Shown here piece by piece: positions 1-8,905 of a DNA stretch of 64,000 bases. The notes below the pieces were generated by a model. It saw only the letters and a program-made list of their open reading frames with translations, was not told where the DNA came from and made no database searches. The position numbers and the translations under genes are program-made. Each line of letters starts with the position of its first letter. The stretch's first letter is position 1. This DNA is from Terriglobus sp. RCC_193. Lineage in GTDB: Bacteria > Acidobacteriota > Terriglobia > Terriglobales > Acidobacteriaceae. The DNA lies in NCBI RefSeq assembly GCF_041355105.1, contig NZ_JBFUPK010000002.1, positions 186,001 through 250,000 on the forward strand. Reading direction: 5' to 3'.

Positions 1-180
1 CGAACGCGCTGTGGCTGCCAGGGTTTCGCGTTTTGCGGCCATCTTCTTCACGGCGGCGTCCCGCAGAGTTTCATTCGCAAAAACCTCATGCTTCTGCAGG
101 TGAATCAACTTGCGGTCGTAAAGATCAATTTCGCGATGTAGATCGCGAAGGTAGTACTTATCCTGCACAACAATGCGCAT
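1..180 (-). CDS. conserved hypothetical protein (C-terminus cut by window edge)
   Basis: Sixty codons are visible, starting MRIVVQDKYYLRDLHREID, and the frame is open to the left edge, so the C-terminal part is missing. The ATG at 178-180 is preceded by AGGAG with a spacing of about 9, which supports the start. The visible part is highly charged and looks helical (Glu, Lys and Arg in regular spacing), with no signal peptide or membrane segment. I do not recognise a named domain, so no function is assigned. The gene lies downstream of the cold-shock gene on the same strand, separated by a hairpin. Confidence 0.7.
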   Translation of the reverse strand, partial: MRIVVQDKYYLRDLHREIDLYDRKLIHLQKHEVFANETLRDAAVKKMAAKRETLAATARS

Positions 181-357
181 CCGGTGTGCTCCTGGCCGTG
201 GGCCCGATGAAATTGTGTCTCCGAACATGCAGAGGAACCCGGGAGGTTCAAAATGGGGGATGGCAATCCTGCTGCATGCACACAGTCCGTAAGATGCGCA
301 TTTCACGCTACGCGTCAGCACAGTGAAAAGGTAGCGACGCTTTCTGCTGTAAACGCG

Positions 358-385
358 AAGAGGGCGACCCGAAGGCCGCCCTCTT
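358..385 (-). terminator. hairpin terminator after the cold-shock gene
   Basis: The arms AAGAGGGCG and CGCCCTCTT (358-366 and 377-385) flank a loop that can close further as CC-CGAA-GG. The hairpin starts about 20 bases after the cold-shock stop codon. On the minus strand it lacks a long T run, so termination may be imperfect. Confidence 0.6.
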
Positions 386-405
386 TCCATCAGAAACTCT
401 TAGAG

Positions 406-606
406 TTAGACGGGCTGTACGTTCTCAGCCTGCCAGCCCTTCGGTCCCTTCACGACATTGAAGCTCACGCGCTGGCCTTCCTGCAGCGAGCGGAAACCCT
501 GAGCCTGAATTGCCGTGTGGTGAACGAATACGTCCTCGCCGTTGTCGCGCGAGATGAATCCAAAACCCTTAGCGTCGTTGAACCACTTCACATTACCCTG
601 TTCCAT
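406..606 (-). CDS. cold-shock protein (CspA family)
   Basis: A 66-residue single-domain OB-fold nucleic-acid-binding protein, the usual length for CspA/CspB. It carries the RNP1-like motif KGFGFI and the RNP2-like motif DVFVHH, with the conserved start [10 protein letters not shown]. The frame stays open upstream to 738, but those residues do not resemble the family and the ATG at 606 has AAGG a few bases upstream, so 606 is chosen. Such proteins melt RNA secondary structure and bind single-stranded RNA or DNA in the cytoplasm. The roughly 235 bases upstream of the start hold no other gene and could provide the long 5' leader typical of csp genes; I did not find a convincing promoter. Confidence 0.95.
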   Translation of the reverse strand: MEQGNVKWFNDAKGFGFISRDNGEDVFVHHTAIQAQGFRSLQEGQRVSFNVVKGPKGWQAENVQPV

Positions 607-842
607 TTGCCTTGTCCCTGTCCTGATACTTCTTTTTGGTGTTTCGCTGAATCTCTCAATACGGTTTTGCAAGTGCGTTTGGGCAGGGCGAGCAAAGAAC
701 CAAAACTGAGGGTCAAACGATTGGAAACAGCGTAGCACAAACCCTACAAAATATAGTGACTTTTTCTGAGTACATTCCGTCTAAATACAACACACCCTGA
801 CATTTGCACCATTCTCGTTGCAAAATATCAGCGCTTTTTCCC

Positions 843-1883
843 TCAAAATCCGGGGACGCCAGCCGCACGGTAAATCATTTCCATGGCACGAAGGTCCGCA
901 AGCCCATCTTCGCCGGGCGCAATTGTGTCCCGGTCTTCGCGTACCGCAGCCGCCAGCTCTTCCGCCTCCAGACGAAATTCAGGAAAATCCAACTCGCGTA
1001 CTTTGATTTCCAGGGGGCGATGGTATGCCGGGTTATGCACCGTGCCACGGATGCGATATGGGTCCTGCCAGCGGAACGCGGGCGCCATCAACGCACTGCC
1101 AAACTCACCCATAACCCGCAACGTATCAGGAATATCGCGTTCATACGAAGACGTACAGATCGCGCGAGCGCCAGAGGGGAAGACGCTGGTCCAGCGCACC
1201 TCTCGCTCCATGCCGTTTGCATCGCATGTGGCGGAAGCGTCTTCCACGGCAACAGGCTCTTCGTGCAGCAGAAAACGCGCCGCGTTCAGCGGATAAATCC
1301 CCACGTCCCATAGCGATCCACCACCAGCCAAAGTGCCCTGATCGCGCCATCCGGGCTTGAGCGGGAATCCAAATCCGCTTTCAATACGCAACGATGATTG
1401 CGGCCCGAAGGTTCCCTGTTGTATGAACTCCCGCAGACGCTTATGCGGCATCGTGTGCGGGCAACGATAGGCAAGCCCGAGCCGCACTCCGGCCTGGCGG
1501 CATGCGGCAATCATCACTTCGGCGTCTGCGGAGGTGGAAGCCATCGGCTTCTCGCACAACACGTGCTTCCCTGCCGCTGCGGCTCGTTCCGTGTATTCGC
1601 GATGCAGACACACGGGCAATGCCAGGTAGACGGCGTTTATGGCTGGATTGTCCGCGATCCGGTCAAAGTCAGCGTAAGAATAGGTGGCGTCCGCACCATA
1701 TTTCTTCGCGGTGGCAGCCGCCTTCGTGGCATCGCCACTGACCACTGCCGAGACCCGGCAGGTGAGCGAGCCCCGCAGCTCTTCCAGGAAAGGCCTGGCG
1801 ATATGCCCCAACCCCACCACGGCGAAGCCGAATTTTCCTTCAGAAACGGCTTTCGGAGTACGAAAACGATCCAGCAGACCCAT
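843..1883 (-). CDS. Gfo/Idh/MocA family NAD(P)-dependent oxidoreductase
   Basis: A 346-residue oxidoreductase with an N-terminal Rossmann fold (VVGLGHIARPF at about 23-33) and the family signature CEKPMAST at about 110-117, where the Lys of EKP is the usual active-site residue. The C-terminal half matches the substrate-binding beta-sheet domain of Gfo/Idh enzymes (GGGSLWDVGIYPLNAARF). Members oxidise or reduce sugars, cyclitols or related polyols; the substrate cannot be read from the sequence. No secretion signal is seen, so it should be cytoplasmic. AGGGG lies a few bases before the ATG. It stands alone and is not linked to the sugar operon at 11-17 kb. Confidence 0.88.
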   Translation of the reverse strand: MGLLDRFRTPKAVSEGKFGFAVVGLGHIARPFLEELRGSLTCRVSAVVSGDATKAAATAKKYGADATYSYADFDRIADNPAINAVYLALPVCLHREYTERAAAAGKHVLCEKPMASTSADAEVMIAACRQAGVRLGLAYRCPHTMPHKRLREFIQQGTFGPQSSLRIESGFGFPLKPGWRDQGTLAGGGSLWDVGIYPLNAARFLLHEEPVAVEDASATCDANGMEREVRWTSVFPSGARAICTSSYERDIPDTLRVMGEFGSALMAPAFRWQDPYRIRGTVHNPAYHRPLEIKVRELDFPEFRLEAEELAAAVREDRDTIAPGEDGLADLRAMEMIYRAAGVPGF

Positions 1884-2100
1884 GCCCCTAGCCTAAATGC
1901 GCCACATTCCGTTTCTGGCAGCAGGTGGCGCTGGATGCCGGGCCGTTTCGCAACGTTGCCAGCGCAATTGGGTAAAATAAATGAGTAGCGCATCTGGAGC
2001 GGACAAATCGGCATCGGAGAATGCCATTTGCAGGTCGCGAAATGGAAACCCCGCTCAGGCACGACGCTTTACCCAATCCCCCGGACCGGAGCCCTTTCGC

Positions 2101-2772
2101 TTGAACCTTTCTTCGCGCACCAGCCGCACGCTTGCTATTACCCTTACGACCCTCACCACACTTGGAATCGCCGCTGGCGCACGTGCTGTCCGTGCTGCGG
2201 AAGAGGTTCCTGTAACGCCCGTCACCAAACCGGCCGCGGCAAAGCCCACACTGGCAGAGACTTTCCACCTGCATATGCATCATCTGCACACAGGTGAAGA
2301 CATCGACGTGGCGTACAAGACGGAAGGCGAGTATGACCAGAGCGGCATCGCGAAGCTAAACCACTTCCTGCGCGACCATCGCACGCAGAGCGCCGCCGAC
2401 TACGATCCGCGCGAGTTTGATCTGCTACACGCCCTTCTGGTGAAGCTGGGCAAGCCGGACGCCACCATCGACATTGTTTGCGGCTATCGCACGCCGTGGT
2501 CCAATCACTTCCTGCGCACACGTTCCGCTTCGACCGGTGTGGCCGAGCATTCGCAGCACATGCTCTCCAAGGCGATTGACATTCGCATTCCGGGCGTCAG
2601 CACGCTGGCCCTGCGCAATGCGGCACTCTCGCTGGGCATGGGCGGCGTGGGTTATTACCCCACCAGCCAGTTCGTGCACGTGGATGTGGGGCCGGTGCGC
2701 CAGTGGCAGTACGGCGGACGATCACTGCAGACTGCATCGCGCAAGAGTTCGCATCGCAGTCGTCGCGCGTAG
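2101..2772 (+). CDS. exported M15-type murein peptidase (DUF882/YcbK-like)
   Basis: A cell-wall peptidase of the Peptidase_M15_2 (DUF882) family, related to MepK-type murein endopeptidases. The Zn-binding pattern is visible as EHSQHMLSKAIDIR (His and Asp ligands) and FVHVDVG (C-terminal His). The TTG at 2101 is proposed as the start: it has GGAG nine bases upstream and gives a clear signal sequence (MNLSSRTSRTLAITLTTLTT..., 223 residues). The longer frame from ATG 1981 has no ribosome site and a poorly ordered N-terminus. The protein probably acts in the periplasm on peptide cross-links. A strong terminator follows. Confidence 0.85.
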   Translation: MNLSSRTSRTLAITLTTLTTLGIAAGARAVRAAEEVPVTPVTKPAAAKPTLAETFHLHMHHLHTGEDIDVAYKTEGEYDQSGIAKLNHFLRDHRTQSAADYDPREFDLLHALLVKLGKPDATIDIVCGYRTPWSNHFLRTRSASTGVAEHSQHMLSKAIDIRIPGVSTLALRNAALSLGMGGVGYYPTSQFVHVDVGPVRQWQYGGRSLQTASRKSSHRSRRA

Positions 2773-2795
2773 CAGATATAGATGTCTCGGAATAG

Positions 2796-2822
2796 AAGGA
2801 GCGGCCAGCGGCCGCTTCTTTT
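2796..2822 (+). terminator. rho-independent terminator
   Basis: Arms AGCGGCC (2800-2806) and GGCCGCT (2810-2816) with an AGC loop are extended by GU and AT pairs on both sides and followed by TTTT. It lies 24 bases after the peptidase stop codon. Confidence 0.8.
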
Positions 2823-2844
2823 CGTTTATAGAGATGCGAAAGAA

Positions 2845-3924
2845 TTAAGGGGTCACAAATCCCTTTGTCAGCAGTGGCTTCAATTGCGCCCACGACAACA
2901 CCGTATCTTCAGGATGAAACATGCGCGGCGCAATGGTGTAGTCCGGATAGCTAATGTGCAAGCCGTCGGCCTCAAGCGTCCAGTTCGTTACATCGTTCAA
3001 CACATCCTGTAGCGCTTTCACCTGCGGACCGTCCACGTTGTCATAGAGAAACTTTTCCTTCTTATTGCGCGCACTGAGATCGGCCCACACCATCTCGGCC
3101 AGCCGATGTTTCCATGCTGCATCGGCAAACACATCCTCTGCACGCAACGCTCGCTTTTCCTTGAACAGCCATGTCAGCGTCTCAGACGTTTCGTAAGGAT
3201 GCGCTGCGCCGTGGCCCATGCCAAAGGCAGCAATGATGGTGGTTACGCGATCATGCTCCACGCTGTGCAACACACCTTTGATCTGCGAATCTGCGCCCGC
3301 AGCCATTGCGTCATCCCATGTCTTTGGCAGTGTGCGTTTTGTGCCATTGATAAGTTCCTGCTCTTGTCCTGCGCCCGCAGTCTTCAGCATGTGTGCCTCC
3401 ACAGCGGCGCTCCACGTGATCCATTCCTCCACATCAGTGTCCGCCGCTGGCCATGTCGCCTGCAGTGTGCCGTAGCCTGGATGCTCGCCTGACGGCATAT
3501 CGGCATTAGTACCTGCAACGTCTGCTTCCGCAAGGAATTGTGACCGCGTGAGAAACGCTACGCCATCACGAGCGCCCACGGCGCCGCGCAACTGTTTTAT
3601 GCGCGTGTCATACAGCGGCTTCAAACATGTTGCAGCATTTGATCGCGTCATCGCAGGTTCATTCACACGGCACACCTGCTGCGCATACGCCAGCCACTGC
3701 ACCTGATCGACGCGCAACAAGCCAACACTGTTGGAAGACAACCGCGACAGATCATTGCGATATGTAACACTCATCGCAGAATCCGCTGCGCTGAGTTTCG
3801 CGTCGCTGCAAATGGCGTGCTCCATGGGGCGCTTTGCCTTTGCGCAATCAAAGCTGGCTGCGTGCGCCGCCATGAAATTCATTGCACCGCACAGCAGCAG
3901 CGTTTTCCAGAAATTTCTCCGCAT
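2845..3924 (-). CDS. exported LprI-like/DUF3298 protein
   Basis: A 359-residue exported protein. A signal peptide (MRRNFWKTLLLCGAMNFMAAHAA) is followed by an LprI-type Cys-rich segment (FDCAKAKRPMEHAICSD, then WLAYAQQVCR and ATCLKPLY), known from lysozyme-inhibitor-like proteins. The C-terminal half resembles DUF3298/RsiV-like domains (FGMGHGAAHPYETSETLTW, about residues 226-245). The LprI part suggests binding of a periplasmic or cell-wall protein, but no target can be named. It is convergent with the M15 peptidase and separated from the glycine-zipper gene upstream by a strong terminator. Confidence 0.75.
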   Translation of the reverse strand: MRRNFWKTLLLCGAMNFMAAHAASFDCAKAKRPMEHAICSDAKLSAADSAMSVTYRNDLSRLSSNSVGLLRVDQVQWLAYAQQVCRVNEPAMTRSNAATCLKPLYDTRIKQLRGAVGARDGVAFLTRSQFLAEADVAGTNADMPSGEHPGYGTLQATWPAADTDVEEWITWSAAVEAHMLKTAGAGQEQELINGTKRTLPKTWDDAMAAGADSQIKGVLHSVEHDRVTTIIAAFGMGHGAAHPYETSETLTWLFKEKRALRAEDVFADAAWKHRLAEMVWADLSARNKKEKFLYDNVDGPQVKALQDVLNDVTNWTLEADGLHISYPDYTIAPRMFHPEDTVLSWAQLKPLLTKGFVTP

Positions 3925-3953
3925 ATTGTTTGAGATGCAAGTCTACGCAAAAC

Positions 3954-3983
3954 AAAAACGCCGCACAGCGAATCTGTGCGGCG
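3954..3983 (-). terminator. rho-independent terminator (T tracts on both sides)
   Basis: A perfect 10-bp stem (CGCCGCACAG at 3959-3968, CTGTGCGGCG at 3974-3983) has a 5-base loop. On the minus strand it is followed by a T tract (A run 3954-3958 on the plus strand). It ends the glycine-zipper gene that stops at 4007. The plus side also has T6, so it could work in both directions. Confidence 0.9.
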
Positions 3984-4006
3984 TTTTTTGTGGATAACAA
4001 TTGCTA

Positions 4007-4363
4007 TCAGTAACGGCGACCGTACGCATCGTAACGTGCCTCGTCGCGATGGCGACGATCCGCATTGGCGTGGCCAACCAGTGCGCCGCCGCCCGCGCCT
4101 ACGGCACCGCCAATCAAAGCACCTTTGCCACCGCCTGCCAGTGCACCGATGCCTGCGCCCGCAGCGCCACCAATCAACGCGCCTTTGCCAGTGCCAATGC
4201 CGCTGTGACGTTTATGCCAGTTTCCATGACTGTCGCGATAGTAGTAACGCGAATCGTGATGTTGCGCATTTGCATTCTGCGACACCACCAGAGGAGCAGC
4301 CACCCCCATCGCCATGACGCTGCCCAAAACCAGACCCGAAAGTTTCTTTCCAAAGGTATTCAT
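4007..4363 (-). CDS. exported glycine-zipper protein
   Basis: A 118-residue protein with a signal peptide (MNTFGKKLSGLVLGSVMAMG, cleavage likely after ANA) and two glycine-zipper blocks (GALIGGAAGAGIGALAGGG and GALIGGAVGAGGGALVGHA). These blocks pack as membrane-inserting helices in outer-membrane or spacer proteins. The C-terminus is basic and Tyr-rich. The frame is open to 4402, but GGAGG just upstream of ATG 4363 fixes the start. A role in the envelope is inferred from composition only. A site resembling the TetR operators at 19.5 and 20.1 kb lies about 50 bases upstream. Confidence 0.8.
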   Translation of the reverse strand: MNTFGKKLSGLVLGSVMAMGVAAPLVVSQNANAQHHDSRYYYRDSHGNWHKRHSGIGTGKGALIGGAAGAGIGALAGGGKGALIGGAVGAGGGALVGHANADRRHRDEARYDAYGRRY

Positions 4364-4414
4364 CTTCCTAACCTCCTCGCCGCCATTCTTCGTGGGCAGC
4401 ATCTATCCTTACCA

Positions 4415-4425
4415 ATCTGGTAGAT
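4415..4425. promoter_or_regulatory. possible TetR-type operator
   Basis: ATCTGGTAGAT differs by one base from the palindrome ATCTAGTAGAT upstream of the TetR gene at 19488. It lies 52-62 bases upstream of the glycine-zipper start codon. Short motif, so chance is possible. Confidence 0.25.
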
Positions 4426-4596
4426 GCGGATATGCTCTGAGGGTTTCCCCGGGAGCTACGTTCTGTTCCATGAAGATGGTCGTGTTGTAACAAGGTATTT
4501 GCTTTGTCGCATATCAACATGCATCCCTGCGCATACTCATGGCATCGCGAGGGTTGCGTGATGTATGACTACACATGTAGAGAAAGGAAGGCTTGC

Positions 4597-4890
4597 GTGG
4601 CCCGCTTGATTCTTCGCATTGCGGCGTTGGTGTTTTTGATTGTGTGTGTGATCGTTGCTGCCGATTGGATTGTGTGGCGCATCCAGATGGCGCGCGGTAA
4701 CGGCACAGCAGACGTTACCGTCACACAGGTAAGCGCTGCGGAGTTGAAGCGCAACAAGGAAGAGTATTACTTCGACGGCAGCATCACCATCACCTGTGCG
4801 CGCAGCCTCTTCCCTCCGCTTACTTCTAACGGATGGTTGCCGCCCTGCTGGTATCTCCGCAGACACACCACCGTGGTCACGCACATTTAG
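4597..4890 (+). CDS. small membrane-anchored protein of unknown function
   Basis: A 97-residue protein starting at GTG 4597, which has AAGGAAGG six bases upstream; the longer frame from 4504 has no such site. One N-terminal transmembrane helix (RIAALVFLIVCVIVAADWIVW) is followed by an exported or cytosolic domain of about 65 residues with two Cys and clustered aromatic residues (CARSLFPP, NGWLPPCWYLRRH). I believe similar small proteins occur in related acidobacteria, but I cannot name a family. It is convergent with the Ig-like lipoprotein, five bases between stops. Confidence 0.6.
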   Translation: MARLILRIAALVFLIVCVIVAADWIVWRIQMARGNGTADVTVTQVSAAELKRNKEEYYFDGSITITCARSLFPPLTSNGWLPPCWYLRRHTTVVTHI

Positions 4891-4895
4891 TTCAC

Positions 4896-5576
4896 TTAGT
4901 TCACCGTTATAGTGGCGGCGCTGGAGGTGCTGGAAGCGTATGTGCTGTCGCCTTCGTAGGTGGCCGTCACCGAATCGGTCCCAACGGGCAGTGCCGTTGT
5001 TGTGATGCTTGCCGATCCACTGGCCACTGTGCCAGACCCCAGCAGCGTGGAGCCGTTGTAGAAGTTCACGCTGCCTGTGACAGCAGAAGGCGATACGGTT
5101 GCCGTCATGGTGACCGAGCCACCGGATGCGATGCTGCTGGAGGAGAGACTCAGCGACGTCGACGTGGCCGTAAGACTGCTGCTACTTGCAGTGATGGTGA
5201 TGGTCTTGCCTGGCGATGTGCCCTGATTGTAAGACGACGAGCCATCAAACACTGCGTATACCGTGTGTGTCCCCACCGCCAGTGTGGTCACCGCGAGGGA
5301 AGCGGTTCCACTGCTGAGTGTGCCCGTCCCCAGATCGGTATTGCCATCGTAGAAGTCGACGCTGCCTGTCGGAGTGCCCTGTGAGGTCTGCGCTGCCTGA
5401 TCGGCTGCGGCCACCGTGGCTGTGAGCGTGATGCTGGTGCCATAGGTGGCATTGGTAGCAGAGGGTGTCAGCACAACATTCACACCAGTGCCAAAGAAGA
5501 AACCACTGCAGCCCGTAAGCGTAAAACAGCCCACAGTCACAGCCAGCGCCGCAGTGGCACGAATCCAGAATCGCAA
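4896..5576 (-). CDS. Ig-like repeat lipoprotein (Big_3-type)
   Basis: A 226-residue lipoprotein. The proposed start is TTG 5576, with GGGAGAGA just upstream; it gives a short signal peptide ending in the lipobox LTGC. Upstream frame to 5795 overlaps the neighbouring gene and is rejected. Two Ig-like beta-sandwich repeats follow, each with the pattern GSVDFYDG or GSVNFYNG then GTASLAV or GSASITT, typical of bacterial Ig-like domain 3 repeats, separated by a Ser/Thr-rich linker. Such repeats act in surface adhesion or as spacers. It lies downstream of the VWFA-related gene on the same strand. Confidence 0.75.
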   Translation of the reverse strand: MRFWIRATAALAVTVGCFTLTGCSGFFFGTGVNVVLTPSATNATYGTSITLTATVAAADQAAQTSQGTPTGSVDFYDGNTDLGTGTLSSGTASLAVTTLAVGTHTVYAVFDGSSSYNQGTSPGKTITITASSSSLTATSTSLSLSSSSIASGGSVTMTATVSPSAVTGSVNFYNGSTLLGSGTVASGSASITTTALPVGTDSVTATYEGDSTYASSTSSAATITVN

Positions 5577-5685
5577 GTGAATCTCTCCCGAGGCATCCGC
5601 AGAGAACGAAAGTGGCCTCGTCCTCATTGGACGTGACCACTTTGCATTTCGGCTACTCCATGAATTGCCAGATAGAACCCAATGA

Positions 5686-6696
5686 TCATTTTTCGACATC
5701 CGGCGGAGGCGTATTGCCTGCGTAATAGTTTCTGCGCGCGCGGATGTCTGCCCTGGGATACTCGGGCACACTGACACGAATCTCATGGAGGCCATCCTCT
5801 GCGCCTTTGGGGACGGGGAAGCTCAGCAGATAGTAGTTGTGTACACGATTGCTGAGCCGGGTCAGACTTTCATCGAAACCATTGCGGTTGTGGAAGCTAA
5901 AGTAATCGCCACCGGACTGCGCAGTGAGCCACCTGGCTGTATTCTTCTTCATCGCCTGGACGGCCATCAGCAACAGGCCAATGGGGCCAGAGCCACCGCG
6001 AAAATGTGTCGCTTCTTCACGCAATTCGTTGGTGCCAGGTGAATAAGCTACAGCATCCACCACGGTGTTACTGCGGCCAAGCTGCGCGATCAGCTCCGCC
6101 TCTTTCACCGTGGAGCCGTGATCGCGCTCTTCGCCAATCAACAGCACTGCATGACGATTGTGGCTGTCGCGATTCTCAAGAATCGAACTTGCATAGCTGA
6201 CGGCGTCGCGTGTGGCATTCTTGTCGTCTTCGCATGGGCCGATCTTCTGCATGGCAGCATCAATCTTTGTGATGGAGCGTGTGAAGGGCTGCACCAGTTC
6301 CGGATGGCTTCCGTAACGGACCAGCGCGATTTCACGTTTGCCGCCGCCGACAAGGTTCTCAAGCAGTTGCGGTAGTCCTTCCAGCTTCTCGTATTCCATG
6401 ATGGCCATGCGCGAGCACTGCACCGCGACAACAAGAGATAATCCCAGCGAATCCGCATCTTCATCCAGCGTTACGGGCTGGTCCACGCCGTTGTCGGTAA
6501 TGCGGAATTGATTCGCCTTCAGGCCGTAAATGATCTGACTCTTCAGACTGACCGTGGTGGGTACCACCACAATTTTTGCGCTGGTCTGCAAGGTGTACGG
6601 CTGATCTGTCGCTGCCGGTGGCGTGGCCTGCTGTTGTCCATGCAGAACGCCACCCACCATTATCAGAAGACCGCAACCCCATCCACGTAAACTCAT
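5686..6696 (-). CDS. VWFA-related acidobacterial protein (TIGR03436)
   Basis: A 336-residue exported protein with a signal peptide (MSLRGWGCGLLIMVGGVLHG) followed by the acidobacterial VWFA-like fold. The order fits TIGR03436: an N-terminal segment with IYGLKANQFRITDNGVDQPV, a degenerate metal-site strand (SLVVAVQCSRMA), the core strand HAVLLIGEERDHGS, and a C-terminal NYYLLSFPVPKG strand. The classical DxSxS metal site is not conserved, so binding without a metal site is likely. Function of the family is unknown; many copies per genome are usual in acidobacteria. Confidence 0.85.
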   Translation of the reverse strand: MSLRGWGCGLLIMVGGVLHGQQQATPPAATDQPYTLQTSAKIVVVPTTVSLKSQIIYGLKANQFRITDNGVDQPVTLDEDADSLGLSLVVAVQCSRMAIMEYEKLEGLPQLLENLVGGGKREIALVRYGSHPELVQPFTRSITKIDAAMQKIGPCEDDKNATRDAVSYASSILENRDSHNRHAVLLIGEERDHGSTVKEAELIAQLGRSNTVVDAVAYSPGTNELREEATHFRGGSGPIGLLLMAVQAMKKNTARWLTAQSGGDYFSFHNRNGFDESLTRLSNRVHNYYLLSFPVPKGAEDGLHEIRVSVPEYPRADIRARRNYYAGNTPPPDVEK

Positions 6697-6761
6697 GCTG
6701 CTATTGTGACGGCGTTACACTCAGTTGGCGAGCCGTAAATTTTCATGCCATGGAGCTGGAC

Positions 6762-8885
6762 ATGCATTGGCGCATTGCCACAATTTTGCTGATGGCCAGC
6801 ATGTCCACCGCCCAGACACCCAGGAGTACCACCGCCTTGCACTATCCCACACCGCACATCGTTCCGCAGGTTGACGACTACTTCGGCACCAAGATCAGCG
6901 ACCCGTATCGCTGGATGGAAGACCTGGATTCGCCAGAGACAAAGGCATGGGTAGACGCAGAGAACGAAGTCACTGCCGCCTACTTCAAGCCGCTGACATT
7001 TCGCGACGGCATTCACAAGCGCATGATGGACCTGGCGAACTACGAACGCTTCTCCATGCCGCAGAAGCGTGGCAGCCGCTATTTCTATTCGCGCAACAGC
7101 GGATTGCAGAACCAATCCGTCGTCTACTGGACGGAAGGTCTGCATAGTGAACCGCGTGAGTTGATTGACCCAAACACGTATCTTGCCGACGGCACCATGG
7201 CGATTGGATCACTCTCCATCACACACGATGGACGGCTTGCTGCCATTGCGCTGAGTGAAGCGGGAAGCGATTGGCAGAAGATTATTGTCCGCGATGTGGC
7301 AACAGGGAAAGACTTGCCCGATGTCATCCAATGGACGAAGTTTGGCGGTGCCGCATGGCTACATGACGGTAGCGGCTTTTACTACAGCGGCTACGACGCT
7401 CCGCCGGATGGCGATGTACTGAAGGCCGCAAACTTCAACATGAAAATCTTCTTTCACAAACTGGGCTCACCGCAGAAGAATGATCCCGTTATCTTTGAAC
7501 GCTCGGATAACAAAGAGATCTACATTTTCAGCGGCGTTACGGATGATGGGAATTATCTCCTCATCACGCAGCAACAGGGCACCAGCCCGAACAATGAACT
7601 CGCTGTGCTGGACCTGACCGATCCCAAGGCGAAAGTGCAACGCCTGATCACAAATGCCGATGCCACTTACTCACCCATTGGTAACGATGGATCGCGCTTC
7701 TGGCTCTACACCACGCTGAACGCCAGCAATGGCAAGGTGATTGCCATTGATCTGAAACAACCGGGGCGCGAACACTGGACCACCGTCATTCCGGAAGCGA
7801 AGAGCAAGCTGGACAGCGTATCGCTGGTACATCGCACATTGATTGCAGAGTATCTGAAGGATGCGCACACGCAGGTCGAGTTGTTCGACGAGAAGGGTAA
7901 GCACGTACACACACTTTCGCTGCCGGGCATTGGAACTGCTACTGGTTTCGGCGGCGAGCGTGATGATGAAGAAACCTTCTATAGCTTTGCGAATTTCACA
8001 ACACCGAACGTGATCTTCCGGCTGGACATGAAGACGCTGCAATCCAGTGTGTATCGCGAACCCAAGGTTGCATTCGATCGCACGCAGTATGAGTCGAAGG
8101 AAGTATTTGTTACCTCTAAAGACGGCACAAGGGTTCCTGTTTTTCTGACTTATAAAAAAGGTCTCAAGCTGGATGGGAATAATCCAACGCTGCTGTATGC
8201 ATATGGTGGTTTCAATGTTTCCTTATCTCCTTACTTCTCTGCAACGCTGATTCCGTGGCTGGAACGCGGTGGTGTATATGCATTGGCCTGTCTGCGTGGT
8301 GGCGGCGAATACGGTGAAGCATGGCATCAGGCAGGTATGAAACTGAACAAGCAGAATGTCTTCGACGACTTCATTGCCAGCACGGAATGGCTGATCACGA
8401 ACAAGTACACATCATCGAAAAAGCTTGCCATTCGCGGTGAATCGAATGGCGGCCTGTTGATGGGAGCCATGATTACGCAGCGGCCCGATTCGTTTGGAGC
8501 AGTGGCGGCAGGTGTTGGTGTGATGGATATGCTGCGCTTCGATAAGTTCACCGTGGGATGGGGATGGAAGGCTGACTATGGCTCGCCCAGTGAGAATGAA
8601 GCGGAGTTTCACGCGATCTATAAGTACTCGCCGCTGCATAACTTGAAACCGGGCGGTAAGTATCCGTCCACGCTTATCTTCACTGCGGATCATGATGATC
8701 GCGTCTTCCCTGCCCATAGCTTCAAATTCGCTGCACAGATGCAGAAGGACCAGGCTGGGCCTGCGCCGGTGCTCATTCGCATTGAAACGCGTGCCGGACA
8801 TGGTGGCGGTATGCCTCTGTCCAAGCGTCTGGATGTGGAGGCAGACATCCAGGCATTCTTCCTGCACGAACTTGGCGTCGAATAA
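6762..8885 (+). CDS. prolyl oligopeptidase, S9A family, exported
   Basis: A 707-residue serine peptidase that cleaves short peptides after proline. The start at ATG 6762 has GGAG six bases upstream and gives a signal peptide (MHWRIATILLMASMSTA); longer frames start inside the VWFA gene. The N-terminal part is the beta-propeller domain (YPTPHIVPQVDDYFGTKISD onward). The catalytic triad is clear in the alpha/beta-hydrolase domain: Ser561 in GESNGG, Asp in TADHDDRV (643-648) and His680 in RAGHGGG. These positions agree with the numbering of classical POPs. The signal peptide places it outside the cytoplasm, unlike the cytosolic mammalian enzyme. Confidence 0.93.
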   Translation: MHWRIATILLMASMSTAQTPRSTTALHYPTPHIVPQVDDYFGTKISDPYRWMEDLDSPETKAWVDAENEVTAAYFKPLTFRDGIHKRMMDLANYERFSMPQKRGSRYFYSRNSGLQNQSVVYWTEGLHSEPRELIDPNTYLADGTMAIGSLSITHDGRLAAIALSEAGSDWQKIIVRDVATGKDLPDVIQWTKFGGAAWLHDGSGFYYSGYDAPPDGDVLKAANFNMKIFFHKLGSPQKNDPVIFERSDNKEIYIFSGVTDDGNYLLITQQQGTSPNNELAVLDLTDPKAKVQRLITNADATYSPIGNDGSRFWLYTTLNASNGKVIAIDLKQPGREHWTTVIPEAKSKLDSVSLVHRTLIAEYLKDAHTQVELFDEKGKHVHTLSLPGIGTATGFGGERDDEETFYSFANFTTPNVIFRLDMKTLQSSVYREPKVAFDRTQYESKEVFVTSKDGTRVPVFLTYKKGLKLDGNNPTLLYAYGGFNVSLSPYFSATLIPWLERGGVYALACLRGGGEYGEAWHQAGMKLNKQNVFDDFIASTEWLITNKYTSSKKLAIRGESNGGLLMGAMITQRPDSFGAVAAGVGVMDMLRFDKFTVGWGWKADYGSPSENEAEFHAIYKYSPLHNLKPGGKYPSTLIFTADHDDRVFPAHSFKFAAQMQKDQAGPAPVLIRIETRAGHGGGMPLSKRLDVEADIQAFFLHELGVE

Positions 8886-8905
8886 TTACATTCGACGCCA
8901 AGTTC
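8868..8905. terminator. hairpin formed by the 3' ends of two convergent genes
   Basis: A perfect 15-bp inverted repeat (8868-8882 and 8891-8905) with an 8-base loop contains the end of the peptidase gene, its TAA (8883-8885) and the last bases of the ABC permease gene. No T tract follows, so termination on either strand is inferred, not certain. Confidence 0.55.

Noticed and set aside
253-735. Plus-strand frame of 160 codons over the cold-shock gene
   Set aside because: Antisense to a well-conserved csp gene and through its terminator.
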